DNA of 64,000 bases from an uncultured Gammaproteobacteria bacterium (GCA_958295465.1 OY282353.1:3153001-3217000); one strand, 5' to 3'; shown: positions 7,530 to 21,083, counted from the first letter of the stretch. The notes: generated from the letters alone by a model not told the origin. A program made the numbers and translations.

Positions 7530-10500
7530 TTATTCAATTGTCCGCTCAATGATGAACCATCGAGTAGAACCGACACCCTGGGTGAACCGATTGGGATCGA
7601 AACTATCGGGTGACACATACCATATTTGTTCGAGTTTGAATGCAGTCGATGCTGCTGCACAGGCTACTGCATGCATCTTTGATCCTGTCAAACCAAATTC
7701 TATACTGAAACCTTGGTCAAGATAATACTCGCGAAATTTGCTTGTAAGAAACGATAAGATATTGACAAGATCATTTGAATCAAATTGAGATACTTTGGAT
7801 TTCTCGATTCCGCGGGTTGCAACGTCTGCTGCGAGCCGAGCAAGTCTACCTCTGTAGCTATCGGAATTTGGAACTAAGATATCAACGGCATCGTAATTTC
7901 TTTCTTCCATAAGTGATAATAACCGCTCATGTTTTGCGGAAACTGCAGCGCAAAGAAGACAATGCCTAGAATCATCAGAATCCGAGGAGAGTAAAGGAAC
8001 AAATCTATATGGGATTCTTTCTCCAGACCATATCTTACCTGCCTGCTCTAAAATTTGATAGATATTATCCGATGTATCTTCTTTGAATACTTCTTTTATA
8101 TCTGAATCACACGGATAGTGATTTTCAGCTTCTGTGTGAACGACAATAACCTGCTGATCTGATAAAAGAGCATGTTGGATCGAATGAAATATCGCAGGTT
8201 TTGCAAGGCCTGTTACGTCGACAACAATCGGACCGGACGATAGCTCGAATGCATCAGGTCTTAGGTTTTTATAGTCAATAATATGTAGATCCTTGCTATA
8301 GTGGCGTGCTATTGCTTCAATTTTTTCAGAAAAACCTTTTTCGTTATATCGAATTACTATTGTATTTTCGACAGATCCGACTGCGGCGAACAATTTACGC
8401 GCCGAAGCCAAACATCGTTCTTCGAACCCTAAACCGAGCACAGCAATTTGCACGCCAATTTGGGTAACTTGTCTGTCTTCTGTAAGAACTCTTGCAGTAG
8501 GAACTCGTATATCTAACGTCATCCATCTTTTATTAGGAGAGTCATTGGAAACAGTTCGCGGTTGTATCCCGTCACCCGGTTGTATTGGCTGATCGAGATC
8601 GAGTAAATTCAACTGTTTCGGTGATGTAGCGAGCGGATTGTGGTCGTGATTCTTGGTAGACTCTCTGGCTGTCTCCTCAATCCGAAGTGGGCCGCCTAGG
8701 TTTTTCATCAAGATATCCTTACCTTTTGCCGGATTAGACAGCCAATGCTCCAATTGCTCACCAGAAAGCTCAAATCGGTCCGAAAAGGCGAGACCAATAT
8801 ACTGAGTCAGCCCAAAGAGTTTACGGTATGTAAGTATAAATTGAGAGATCGGATCGGAATCTCGGGTCTTCATGCGTGGAGAATCTACGCCACTTTCTAA
8901 AACGAATACACCAGCATCGATCAATTCGCGTAATCGATCGAATTGCTGTTGTGCGTCGCCGGTAGTAATCCTGACATAGAGCTGTGCGTACTGTCTAAGC
9001 CGTTTACGTTTGACACTGCTGCCGTTACAGGTGTGTGCAGATCGTTGAAGTAAATCATGGGCAGCTTCTGCGAATGCTATTGCGTAGTCCTTTAATGCAA
9101 CTTTTTGTCTGCTGAGATGATATAGACGTCGACTTGAGTATTCTTGGAACGCTGCATTTTGTACTTCAGCAGGAATCTGACCTCCTCCGTTCCCAGTAAT
9201 CTTTCGAAGCATAGAATCATAGATGTTGAGTACGTCTCCGATATCACCGACGCAGACAGCAACCAATGCACTAAGACCCCAATAGAGTCTTTTTCTTTCT
9301 CCGGCACTTTTTTCGGTTTCGACAATATGTCGCGCAATGTTCTCTAGAGATTCATCTCCTAAAAGCTGTATCGGTTTGGGTGTAGGATGTCTTTTGAATT
9401 GTTTCGCACGTAATTCCAAAATATCGGAAAGAAATTGTTTACCTTTCGATGGCTTCTTCAAACGTTCGTTAACGCGCGCAGCTAAATCGAAAGGTTCATA
9501 GTCTCGATCCGCCCGCGCTCGTTCTACAAGCCCTGGGCTTTTCAAAGCAAGTTCAAGCGTTTGACCCTCGGTCGTAAGCTTAAATGCGCAGCAATCATCG
9601 TTAAACATAAGGGTACTTAATAATGTAGCGATGCTTCGTTCCTCCAAATGTCTCGTCGATACATCATCCAGAAGAAACAAAACCTTGTTTGCTTCCCATG
9701 CAGGTGAGACACTACTGATGGCTTTTGCTAGTTCAGGAAACGCAATAGATGGATTTACAAGCAGTTTATGTTCAGATTCGCCGCGATCCAAGGAGAAAAG
9801 CATGGCGTGGAGTCGACGTTCAAGGACGTCTGGAGACATTGCGGCCGAAATCCTTTTGGTCTCTGTGTTCGCGATCACTTCGGTGACTGATCTGGCCAAT
9901 CTCTCCCACCATTTAGGGTAGATGGCCATGCGGTCAATCTCGGCAAGATGACGGCAAGCACGCACACCTTCCCTAGCATAGCCGATCAGAAGCCGTGCAT
10001 ATGGCTCGTGAAGAACACCATCACTTCGGTTCTGATTTTCAAGTGCATCGAGAAGTCGTCGGGCCGACAAGTACAAACCCAAGTATCCGTCTTGACGGAT
10101 CAAATCGATCACGGAATTCTCATCGTCATTGGAGTCCTGATGTTTGGAGAGACGAACGTGAAACTGCAGTGCCCGAAGGAGCATGGTTTTCCCGCAGCCT
10201 CGTACACCGGTGATGACCTGCGGACCGCCGGTACTGACGGCAGCAAGCCACTCACCATCAGGATCGACAAGCAATTTTGGAATAAAGTAAGGATGAAGAG
10301 TCTGAGCGTTGTAGGCGTCGTTCAGTCGTCGGAGTCCTACTGGAGAACGCCATGGAGATGACGCATCACTATAAGCTTCCCGAATTTGGTTAATAAATTC
10401 GTCATAGTCTGGCGTCCGGATAGATGCTGCATCTCCTGTGATAAAGGTGGAGAGTTCTGCGAGAACGCTGGCAAGACGGTAGTCACTATCGGGTGTTTCG

Positions 10501-11267
10501 TCAGGATTTGTCAGGAGCGGAGTCGCGAACTCCACAAGAAAGGAAGCGGCAGAAGCCAAATCACCAAGCGCTCTCCGAGGCGGCCCACTACGGCTACGAT
10601 CTGCGAGCGATCCCAGATCTACAGCCACTAGCCGTATCTCTTCATCAATAGCTTCTGAGCGGAATTGATCTCGAGAAAGTTTTTGGACGATGAGATTTTT
10701 ATGATGTAGATCATTATGATAGACCTTCTTTCTTTCAAGGAGTTGGAGAAGACGGAAGACGTCTACTGCTAATTGCGCTAATGTCGTCGCTCCGATCTTA
10801 CTGTCACCAGTTAAAAATTCGTCTAATTTACTACCATCAACGTAGTCAAGGACAGCGATATGACATCGGAGATTTATATTATCACCGAACGAAACGTCTT
10901 CATCAAAAAAATCACTGATGCCGACAACATGATCCGTACCTTCCGCAACATCATTATGCATATGACATTCTTGTTTAAAATTCTTATCATGGAAGAGATA
11001 GACTTCCGTCGGAATAACTTTCAAAACACAATATTTTTCGAATGGGCCGTATGTAGCAATGTAGATGGCACCATAGAATCCTCTTGATAGCGGCTTCTGG
11101 ATGACAAAATCACGGATACGTCTTGGATAATTTACCAACGGAAATTCGTAGGGCAGGTTACAATCTGGACACACATCATCGAGACGCTTTCTTTCAAAGC
11201 TCGATGACGGATGTCGAAAACAGCCGTAACTCCCAGGTGATTCTTGATGATCTGTTGGCATCTTCAC
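7530..11267 (-). CDS. Zinc-ribbon/protein kinase/P-loop ATPase/Rossmann-like fusion protein
   Basis: 1,245 residues, GTG start at 11267 (ATG at 11261 also possible). In order: a Cys pair (CPDC, residues 33-36); a kinase domain at about 52-300 with Gly-rich loop SRGFYG (61-66), Lys in VLKVI (83), catalytic HNDLHHKN (184-191) and Asp-Leu-Gly (217-219); a P-loop ATPase with Walker A GVRGCGKT (354-361) and Walker B VLFLLDDVS (529-537); a helical middle part; and from about 915 a C-terminal domain with IAVLGLGFEERCLASARKLF, GPIVVDVTGLAKPAIFHSI and EFGLTGSKMHAV, suggesting Rossmann-like, possibly CARF-type, folds. All kinase and ATPase residues appear intact. It follows vsr by 40 bases in what looks like one operon. 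The combination suggests a signal-triggered defence ATPase. I do not recognise it as a described system. Confidence 0.7.
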   Translation of the reverse strand: MKMPTDHQESPGSYGCFRHPSSSFERKRLDDVCPDCNLPYEFPLVNYPRRIRDFVIQKPLSRGFYGAIYIATYGPFEKYCVLKVIPTEVYLFHDKNFKQECHMHNDVAEGTDHVVGISDFFDEDVSFGDNINLRCHIAVLDYVDGSKLDEFLTGDSKIGATTLAQLAVDVFRLLQLLERKKVYHNDLHHKNLIVQKLSRDQFRSEAIDEEIRLVAVDLGSLADRSRSGPPRRALGDLASAASFLVEFATPLLTNPDETPDSDYRLASVLAELSTFITGDAASIRTPDYDEFINQIREAYSDASSPWRSPVGLRRLNDAYNAQTLHPYFIPKLLVDPDGEWLAAVSTGGPQVITGVRGCGKTMLLRALQFHVRLSKHQDSNDDENSVIDLIRQDGYLGLYLSARRLLDALENQNRSDGVLHEPYARLLIGYAREGVRACRHLAEIDRMAIYPKWWERLARSVTEVIANTETKRISAAMSPDVLERRLHAMLFSLDRGESEHKLLVNPSIAFPELAKAISSVSPAWEANKVLFLLDDVSTRHLEERSIATLLSTLMFNDDCCAFKLTTEGQTLELALKSPGLVERARADRDYEPFDLAARVNERLKKPSKGKQFLSDILELRAKQFKRHPTPKPIQLLGDESLENIARHIVETEKSAGERKRLYWGLSALVAVCVGDIGDVLNIYDSMLRKITGNGGGQIPAEVQNAAFQEYSSRRLYHLSRQKVALKDYAIAFAEAAHDLLQRSAHTCNGSSVKRKRLRQYAQLYVRITTGDAQQQFDRLRELIDAGVFVLESGVDSPRMKTRDSDPISQFILTYRKLFGLTQYIGLAFSDRFELSGEQLEHWLSNPAKGKDILMKNLGGPLRIEETARESTKNHDHNPLATSPKQLNLLDLDQPIQPGDGIQPRTVSNDSPNKRWMTLDIRVPTARVLTEDRQVTQIGVQIAVLGLGFEERCLASARKLFAAVGSVENTIVIRYNEKGFSEKIEAIARHYSKDLHIIDYKNLRPDAFELSSGPIVVDVTGLAKPAIFHSIQHALLSDQQVIVVHTEAENHYPCDSDIKEVFKEDTSDNIYQILEQAGKIWSGERIPYRFVPLLSSDSDDSRHCLLCAAVSAKHERLLSLMEERNYDAVDILVPNSDSYRGRLARLAADVATRGIEKSKVSQFDSNDLVNILSFLTSKFREYYLDQGFSIEFGLTGSKMHAVACAAASTAFKLEQIWYVSPDSFDPNRFTQGVGSTRWFIIERTIE

Positions 11268-11307
11268 TAGCGCCTATTCAGTCATTGTTGTTTAGTTTGC
11301 GAAAATT

Positions 11308-11754
11308 CTACTGGTCGCCGCTTTCTGATTCACGAAAATGATCTTGCCGTGCAGAATAAATTTCTGATACAATTCGGTTTATTGATGTTTGGAAGTCATT
11401 CTCGATTTCATGCTGCCACAATCGTATAACTGTCCATCCCATTTCTTGAAGTATTTGACAATTCTTAGCATCTCGTTCTAGATTTTTAGAAATTTTATTC
11501 TGCCAGAATTTAGATACTTTATGTTTCCAGAACAGAAATCTGTAACCGTGCCAAAAATTTCCGTCGACGAATACGACAACTCTCGTTTTGGTAAATACAA
11601 TATCCGGCTTACCGGGTAGATTTCCAACATGTTTGCGGAATCTGAGACCTCTTTTGTGTAGCTCCGACCGAACGAGCGTCTCCAATTTTGTATCTTTCCC
11701 TTTAATACGAGACATACAGTAGCTTCGCTGTTTGAGTGTAAGGTTATCCGTCAT
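11308..11754 (-). CDS. vsr: Very short patch repair endonuclease (Vsr)
   Basis: The 148-residue protein has the full Vsr pattern: MSRIKGKDTKLETLVRSEL, FRKHVGNLPGKPDIVF with the metal-binding Asp, VVVFVDGNFWHGY, and FWQNKISKNLERDAKN. Vsr nicks beside T:G mismatches formed when 5-methylcytosine deaminates, so it normally accompanies a C5 methyltransferase, as here: the methyltransferase ends 27 bases upstream. In other members the sequence around FWHG is usually GCFWHGC; here both flanking cysteines are replaced (Asn and Tyr), which may affect zinc binding. Intact and AT-rich. Confidence 0.92.
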   Translation of the reverse strand: MTDNLTLKQRSYCMSRIKGKDTKLETLVRSELHKRGLRFRKHVGNLPGKPDIVFTKTRVVVFVDGNFWHGYRFLFWKHKVSKFWQNKISKNLERDAKNCQILQEMGWTVIRLWQHEIENDFQTSINRIVSEIYSARQDHFRESESGDQ

Positions 11755-11781
11755 CGTTTATTCCAGTATTATGTGTAAATT

Positions 11782-12858
11782 CTAATTGCTGCTGGCTTTA
11801 CTTACATCGTTTCTTTGTAACATCTGCATGATATTTCTACTATGCGCTGTGATGAATGGTGGCGGCAAGGCATTTCCGATCATTTCCGCCAAAGCTTCTT
11901 TCCCGGTTTCCGATGCAAATTTATAATTGATCGGAAAGCCCTGAAGCAGCGCCGCTTCCCGCATTGTTATTGCACGATCTTCCTTTGGATGCAAAAATCG
12001 GCCTTTAGAAGGATTAAAGCATCCGCTTGTGATTGTCGGAGCAACATTATTCCATGCCATACGCCCATAAACATCACTGAAACCGTTACATCTCTTATGA
12101 CACTCAAGCTGAAATTCCTCAGGAAGATCTGTACGACTTCCACCATCTTTCGGAATAAGCCGAATAATTCGCATAACTTTCTCACTCCGATGTTCCGGCA
12201 TATCGTGTGCAACATCACCGCTTTCACCTGATTTTGGGAGATCAGATAGAACATCCTTCACTGATTTGTGTTTCCGTATCTTGTCGGCGAAAGGAATCGA
12301 GATGCCATAGCCAGCAAGATAAATAAGTCTACGCCGCCGCTGCGGCACACCGTAGTCGGCTGCATCGAGAATTCGATGATCCCCTACATAGCCTAATCTC
12401 TTCAGTTCGTTAGAAAAACATAGAAATCGCTCATCATCGACTAAAGGCGGCACATTTTCCATCATGATAGCACGGGGCCGGAGTGCCTTCACGAATCGCT
12501 GGAAATCCTGAAGTAGATCATTACGCGGATCATTAATTCTCATTGAGCCATTTAAAGTACGCAGCATCGAAAATCCTTGGCATGGTGGACATCCAGCTAA
12601 AAGATCGATGTCTCCTTTTTTCAGATTTAATTGTTTAAGTAATTTTATTGGTTTAAGGTGTTCGATATTCATTTCCCACACCTGGACATCCTTATGATTC
12701 GCTTTATATGTCTTGATAGCAAGAGGATTGATTTCTACTGCTGCAATTACCTGAAATCCTGCCTTCCTCAAGCCAGTGGTCAGGCCGCCGCAGCCGCTGA
12801 ACAAATCAATAGCAGTCAATTTATTTCTATTCGTAACCATTGTCGCATATTTCTTCAC
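11782..12858 (-). CDS. DNA (cytosine-5) methyltransferase
   Basis: The 358-residue protein has the conserved motifs in order: I DLFSGCGGLTTGLRKAGF, IV GCPPCQGFSML with the catalytic Cys, VI MENVPPL, VIII QRRRRLIYLAG, the target-recognition region at about 220-280, IX ITMREAALLQGFP and X MIGNALPPP. The start is GTG at 12858 or ATG at 12840; neither has a strong ribosome site. It heads the minus-strand run methyltransferase-vsr-kinase/ATPase, with gaps of 27 and 40 bases. No restriction endonuclease is visible, so either the large downstream protein supplies the attack function or the methylase is solitary. The recognition sequence cannot be read from the protein. Confidence 0.93.
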   Translation of the reverse strand: MKKYATMVTNRNKLTAIDLFSGCGGLTTGLRKAGFQVIAAVEINPLAIKTYKANHKDVQVWEMNIEHLKPIKLLKQLNLKKGDIDLLAGCPPCQGFSMLRTLNGSMRINDPRNDLLQDFQRFVKALRPRAIMMENVPPLVDDERFLCFSNELKRLGYVGDHRILDAADYGVPQRRRRLIYLAGYGISIPFADKIRKHKSVKDVLSDLPKSGESGDVAHDMPEHRSEKVMRIIRLIPKDGGSRTDLPEEFQLECHKRCNGFSDVYGRMAWNNVAPTITSGCFNPSKGRFLHPKEDRAITMREAALLQGFPINYKFASETGKEALAEMIGNALPPPFITAHSRNIMQMLQRNDVSKASSN

Positions 12859-13366
12859 ACGAGGGCATGGTCAATACCGAAATGTGTCGTAGTTAGGATT
12901 ACACCGCCTTCTATTTCTATACTGGAACAACGTCTCTCATTCCTCTTTCTGGAGATCCGGTTATGTCTTGGAGCGTTTATCACTATCAGTGCTTGGGTAA
13001 TACCTTGTTTGACCGAAGCTCAAAGAACAGAATATCGACCTGACAAGCTCATCTCCGCTGTGGTCATGAAAATCACACTTCACTGACTAAATCAAATTCA
13101 TCAGAGTCCCCTGCAATCGTATGACGGCAGGCCGGAAGCACAGAGAGTATTTCCCGCCTGAACTGCATTGACTATATCACCCACAACATAACGAGTAATG
13201 TGGGTCAGACGCCTGTTCAGCCGGGAACTCCTGCACGCTATCCGTCAATCTCACGGTTGAACCTGCTGGAGACCCGTCGCGGATGATAGCATAATCGCCG
13301 CCTCTGATACCTCGACGGAGAGAAGATATCTAACTGTATGATAAATATGATTTTTTCCACGATTTC
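12859..13366. other. Intergenic region upstream of the methyltransferase operon
   Basis: It is AT-rich, with no supported gene on either strand. It should contain the promoter of the leftward operon, but I could not pick a convincing -35/-10 pair. Composition rises to the GC-rich background by about 13,400, marking the right edge of the inserted block. Confidence 0.45.
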
Positions 13367-15078
13367 TCAAAATGTACCGAGCAGGGAGAGAACTCTCCAA
13401 GCATCTCGATACTTCCGTTCCCGATTGCAACCGTCGAAGGACGCATAGTGCTTCACTGTACGAGTCTTAGGGGAGTCAGACAGAGTGGAGTCAGTGACGT
13501 GGGTGACGGTGCCTTCGGGGAGGCCGCGGATGTCCTCCCAGCTAAGGGAGATGCCGGCCTGGGACTGCCGCGGTCTGCGCGTCGTCGTCGGGGTGCGCGC
13601 CTTGGCGGTCCCGGGGTGCGGAGGGTGTAGCTGGTGTCGCCCTTGACGGCCTTGCGGGGGAAGCCGACGCCGGGGAGGCCCTTGGAGGGGGTGAAGACGA
13701 TGCGGCCGTTGGCGTCGTACCAAGTGTCGGCTTCGTATTGACGCATGACGCGGAACTGGACGCGGTAGATGGTGAGGAACTCATCAAGGGTCAGGCCGAG
13801 GGCTATGGCGGCGAGGACGTCGATCTCGATGAGGGTCTGACAGCGGGCGTAGTCGGCGCGGAGGGCGCACTCCCATCGCCATTCGGGGGTGAGGATGACG
13901 AAATCATCCGGCAGGCGGGGGTCCTGCTTGGTCCAGGCGTCGGCTCGAAAGGCGTCGATGGTGTTCATGGATTCCGGGGCATCAGAGCGCTGGTCGGAAG
14001 CGGCGAAGGCGTTACTGGTCGATTCGTCCGTGGCAGTTGTGCCTCCGGCATCACGAGCAGGGTTCCGATCGGAGGCGGCGACGGCGTTTCCGGGCATAGT
14101 AGCGTATCCGGGGCGGTCGGAGGCGGCAGTTCGCCATTGCAGATTTCGGACCACAAGTCGGCGTAGTGGCTGGTCAGGCAACAGAGGCGTAGCGCCCTGA
14201 TTCGCAAGGCGTTCGAAGAAGCGCGGACCCGACAGCACCAGCTCCGCCGGGGTCTCCAGGAATCGCGTCTCCCTGCGGATGGTTCCGTCACGCTGTGAGA
14301 TCGTCTCGTTCCAATGAGCGGTCACGTAGAACTCGCCTTTCAGGTCGCCGAGACGCTTCGGGTGTGCGGCGAACTTCCGGAGCACCGCGAGCAGCGTTCT
14401 TGCGTACAAGGCCGGCAGCCGCGCCTTGAGGGCGGGGTTCCGGGCTCGTCGTACAGCTTCGCGAAGTTGTCGAGCGCATCCCGATCGACCTCGATGGCCC
14501 TGTGGGCATGTCCGGCCGTGTTCCAGTCTCCGGCGTTATCCTTCGAGGCCGAGCCGTCCGGCGAGCGCGTCGTCGGGGCGGTCGTAGAGCCGGTCCTTGC
14601 GTACCTCGCGCAGGTAGCGGATTGCCTCGTTGCCGATCAGCTCGATGGATTCGTGGAGCGCGTACTTCAGATCCTCGGAGACGGCGAAGGCGGCCTTCAG
14701 GGTGGCGCTCTCGCGGCGGCCGAGGATCTCGTCGAAGTCGGAGCGCCACGGCCGGTGGTGGGTCCACTTGCCGCGCTCGATCAGCAGCAGCCGGCTGAAG
14801 GAGAGCACCAGCACCCAGCGCGGCGGGCGCTCCTGACCGAAGATGCGGCGGGTGAGGACATCGTTCCAGGTCTCGCGGAGGAGGGCCGCGGGCGGCGGCG
14901 CCTCGCCGTAGGGGGTGCGGCCGATTGTGGTTGGGCTGTCGTTTGCAGCGGCATCGCGCCAGCGCTCCACGATCTCCCGGATGTCGCCCGCGAAGACCTC
15001 GGACAGGTAGTGATGGCTGTAGAACTCGTTCTCGTTGTGGATGCCGGCGAAGGTGGCGGTGGTCTCGGCGGCGGGCAT
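13367..15078 (-). pseudogene. Eco57I-type DNA methylase (DrmMI/PglX-like), core deleted
   Basis: From ATG 15078 the first 180 codons read as the N-terminus of large class I SAM-dependent DNA methylases: FAGIHNENEFYSHHYLSEVF, LLRETWNDVLTRRIFG, VLVLSFSRLLLIERGKW, DEILGRRESATLKAAF. After a stop and shift near 14,530-14,410 it continues with [20 protein letters not shown] and [15 protein letters not shown], then jumps to [18 protein letters not shown] in another frame, then [20 protein letters not shown] and [19 protein letters not shown], with a last shift near 13,590. The catalytic NPPY and SAM-binding centre is absent. Family members exceed 1,000 residues; about 550 codons remain. Confidence 0.75.
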
Positions 15079-15138
15079 GGGGTCAGTCCTCCGGTGGCCT
15101 CGGAGCGGGGTGGCGGATCCATTCGATCTTGCTCTGCA

Positions 15139-15166
15139 TTGATTGTGATACTGTAGGTAGTATCAT
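15139..15166 (+). promoter_or_regulatory. Putative hicAB promoter with overlapping operator
   Basis: TTGATT (15139-15144) and TATCAT (15161-15166) are spaced by 16 bases. Within the spacer and -10 lies the inverted repeat TGATACT-GTAGGT-AGTATCA (15146-15165), a natural site for autorepression by the HicB DNA-binding domain. The -10 lies only seven bases before the hicA ATG and no Shine-Dalgarno is present, so the mRNA may be leaderless. Confidence 0.5.
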
Positions 15167-15173
15167 CGGCGCC

Positions 15174-15407
15174 ATGACCAGAGCCGAGAGGCTACTCGAT
15201 TCGATGAGGGCCAATCCGAAAGCGGATTGGACGCCCGGCAACGTCAAGGCGGTGGCGCGGGCTTACGGCTTGGCCTTTCGGCAACGAGGAACCAGCCACG
15301 CGGTGGTCACCAACGCTCTGGGCCGACACTTGACGATCCCCATGCACAAACCCATCAAGCCCCTCTATATCAGGCGGTTGGTGGAGTTGATCGAGGCCGC
15401 GCGATGA
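15174..15407 (+). CDS. hicA: HicA-type mRNA interferase toxin
   Basis: The 77-residue protein has the double-stranded-RNA-binding-like fold of HicA: helix MTRAERLLDSMRANP, then AVARAYGLAFRQRGTSHAVV with the catalytic His in GTSHAV, then the strand HLTIPMHKPIKPLYIRRLVE. HicA cleaves mRNA until bound by HicB. It comes first in the operon and its stop overlaps the hicB start (ATGA). Length and motifs are normal, so the toxin is probably active. It lies between two dead defence genes, consistent with a small module that entered the island later. Confidence 0.9.
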   Translation: MTRAERLLDSMRANPKADWTPGNVKAVARAYGLAFRQRGTSHAVVTNALGRHLTIPMHKPIKPLYIRRLVELIEAAR

Positions 15408-15757
15408 AGTTCGAAGATTATCCGCTCCACGTCGACCCCATCCCCGAGGAGGAGGGTGGAGGCTATCTGGTCACCATCCCCGATCTGCCCGGATGTATCG
15501 CGGACGCCGAGACCATCGACGCCGCCATTGCGGAAGCCCGCGACGCTTTCGAGGCATGGACGACGGCCGAACGGGAAGACACGGGTGATCTGCCGGCTCC
15601 GAAGACCTGGAGCGGACAGTTCGTCCAGCGCATTCCGAAGACCTTGCACATGCAGCTCGCCAAACGGGCGGCGAGCGAGGGTGTCAGCCTGAATCAACTG
15701 GCCGCGACATTCCTTGCCCAAGGACTCGCCGCGCGGCAGGGGCCGGGAGCGGGCTGA
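15404..15757 (+). CDS. hicB: HicB-type antitoxin
   Basis: The 117-residue protein has the partially degraded RNase H-like domain of HicB (GGGYLVTIPDLPGCIADAET, then DAFEAWTTAERE) and a C-terminal ribbon-helix-helix (QFVQRIPKTLHMQLAKRAAS, EGVSLNQLAATFLAQGL). It neutralises HicA and probably represses the operon through the inverted repeat at 15146-15165. It overlaps hicA by four bases, which couples translation. No damage is seen. Confidence 0.92.
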   Translation: MKFEDYPLHVDPIPEEEGGGYLVTIPDLPGCIADAETIDAAIAEARDAFEAWTTAEREDTGDLPAPKTWSGQFVQRIPKTLHMQLAKRAASEGVSLNQLAATFLAQGLAARQGPGAG

Positions 15758-15829
15758 GGGCCGCCTCCGGGACCGGCGTGCTACTTCGAAACGACGTTCG
15801 GTAATCGAGCAGACAGGCGGTGGGCCGAT

Positions 15830-18041
<2,212 letters not shown>

Positions 18042-18465
18042 CCAGGCGTCCCGGTCAGATGGGCGCCAAGCCGGGTATCGAATTCCTTCCTCCCTGCGCT
18101 TGCGGACTGCTCGTCGTGAGCCGGTCCGGGATGTTCGACAGCCGCGGTGACGGTGAAGCTACTTCCCTCCGACGGCTCGGAACCGGTGTTTCCCTGCCTC
18201 GGCATGGCCGGAACCAGGCGCCTGTTGCGGATCCGGGAACGGCGCATCCCGCGGACGCGGGCGTCCTGTCCGCAGTGGGCCGAAGGTCCAGGGCCGCGGC
18301 CCGCGAGCCTCGGGGGCGCGGGCGTTTCGTCCACAAGCGTCTTACTGCGGGTCTCCGGCCTGCCGAGGGCAGGACGCTGCCTTGCCGGAAGGCCCCGAGA
18401 GTCCGCGACACCCGAACTCTTGCGGCACCGAAGAGCCCCGGGAGCCCCCGGAGCCGGCCGGGCCG
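18042..18465. other. Intergenic region, no gene seen
   Basis: GC-rich spacer between pyrG and kdsA. Open frames on both strands are compositional and resemble no protein family. It could hold the kdsA promoter, but no convincing hexamers stand out. Confidence 0.4.
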
Positions 18466-19323
18466 ATGAGGATCGGCGCCTTCGAGGCCGGCAACGACGA
18501 GAGGCTGTTTCTCATCGCCGGGCCCTGCGTCATCGAGTCCGAGGCGCTGGCGATGGAGACCGCGGAGACGCTGGCGCGCATCGCCGGGCGGCACGGGATC
18601 GGCCTCGTCTACAAGTCCTCCTTCGACAAGGCGAACCGGACCTCGCACGAGAGCTTCCGCGGCCCCGGCCTGGAGGCCGGTCTTCGGATCCTCGAGCGGG
18701 TCCGGACCGAGATCTCCGTCCCCGTGCTCACCGACGTGCACGAGGACACTCCGCTCGACGAGGTGGCGTCGGTCGTGGACGTGCTCCAGACCCCGGCGTT
18801 CCTCTGCCGCCAGACGAACTACATCCAGGCCGTCGCCCGCTGCGGCAAGCCCGTGAACATCAAGAAGGGCCAGTTCCTCGCGCCCTGGGACATGGCCAAC
18901 GTGGTGGACAAGGCGAGAGCCGCCGGCAACCCCGACGTCATGGTCTGCGAGCGGGGGGCGTCGTTCGGATACAACTACCTCGTCTCGGACATGCGCTCAC
19001 TGGCGGTGATGCGGCGCACCGGCTGCCCGGTGGTGTTCGACGCCACCCATTCGGTGCAGATGCCCGGGGGGCAGGGCGCGCGCTCCGGCGGCCAGCGCGA
19101 GTTCGTGCCGGTGCTCGCCCGCGCCGCGGTCGCGGCGGGGGTCGCGGGGGTGTTCATGGAGACCCATCCGAACCCCGACGAGGCGCTGAGCGACGGTCCC
19201 AACGCCTGGCCGCTGGGCCGGATGGAGGCGCTGCTCGAATGCCTGCTCGCGATCGACGAGGCGGTGAAGTCCCGGCCACGGGCGGAGGACGGGTCGGGGG
19301 TGGAGCCGGACTCCTCGAATTGA
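18466..19323 (+). CDS. kdsA: 3-deoxy-8-phosphooctulonate synthase
   Basis: Condenses phosphoenolpyruvate with arabinose-5-phosphate in Kdo synthesis for lipopolysaccharide. The 285-residue TIM barrel has [59 protein letters not shown] and [13 protein letters not shown]. The Cys in AGPC marks the metal-dependent class, as in Aquifex; the E. coli enzyme has Asn there. ATG 18466 begins directly at the barrel and lacks a clear Shine-Dalgarno. The last ~15 residues are a hydrophilic tail. It implies an LPS-bearing Gram-negative. Confidence 0.96.
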   Translation: MRIGAFEAGNDERLFLIAGPCVIESEALAMETAETLARIAGRHGIGLVYKSSFDKANRTSHESFRGPGLEAGLRILERVRTEISVPVLTDVHEDTPLDEVASVVDVLQTPAFLCRQTNYIQAVARCGKPVNIKKGQFLAPWDMANVVDKARAAGNPDVMVCERGASFGYNYLVSDMRSLAVMRRTGCPVVFDATHSVQMPGGQGARSGGQREFVPVLARAAVAAGVAGVFMETHPNPDEALSDGPNAWPLGRMEALLECLLAIDEAVKSRPRAEDGSGVEPDSSN

Positions 19324-20724
<1,401 letters not shown>

Positions 20725-21083
20725 GTGGACCGGTAGCGAGAGCCGGACGGGTCGGTAGCGAGATCGGCGATGTGGCCTTTGGATGTCGAGGGGCCGGCCG
20801 CTCCGGATGCTGCAAGCCGGACAGGCAGGCAGCGGGAGCCGGCGGATGGAGAGTGTGGATCCGGTTCCGACTTCTTCCTGCCGGCCCGGGGACCGAAGGC
20901 CCCTCGGTCGTCACCCGTGGCCCCGGATCGGCGTACGCTCCGCCCATCCGGCCTTGCCGCGGGGTGGTTCCCGCAATCGCCCGCGGCGTTCGGCCGGGGT
21001 CGCTGCCGGCGGAGGCGCGGGGAGTGGCCGCGGCCGATGGTGATCGGGGATAATCGCCGGGGCAGGGGAGACCGGATGGGCCG
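20725..21083. other. Intergenic region, no gene seen
   Basis: GC-rich spacer between eno and ftsB with no supported frame on either strand. Long antisense frames here are extensions of shadow frames across ispD and ftsB. Confidence 0.4.

Noticed and set aside
11782..12858. Classical type II restriction-modification system
   Set aside because: The methylase and Vsr are clear, but no endonuclease of any recognisable family lies beside them.
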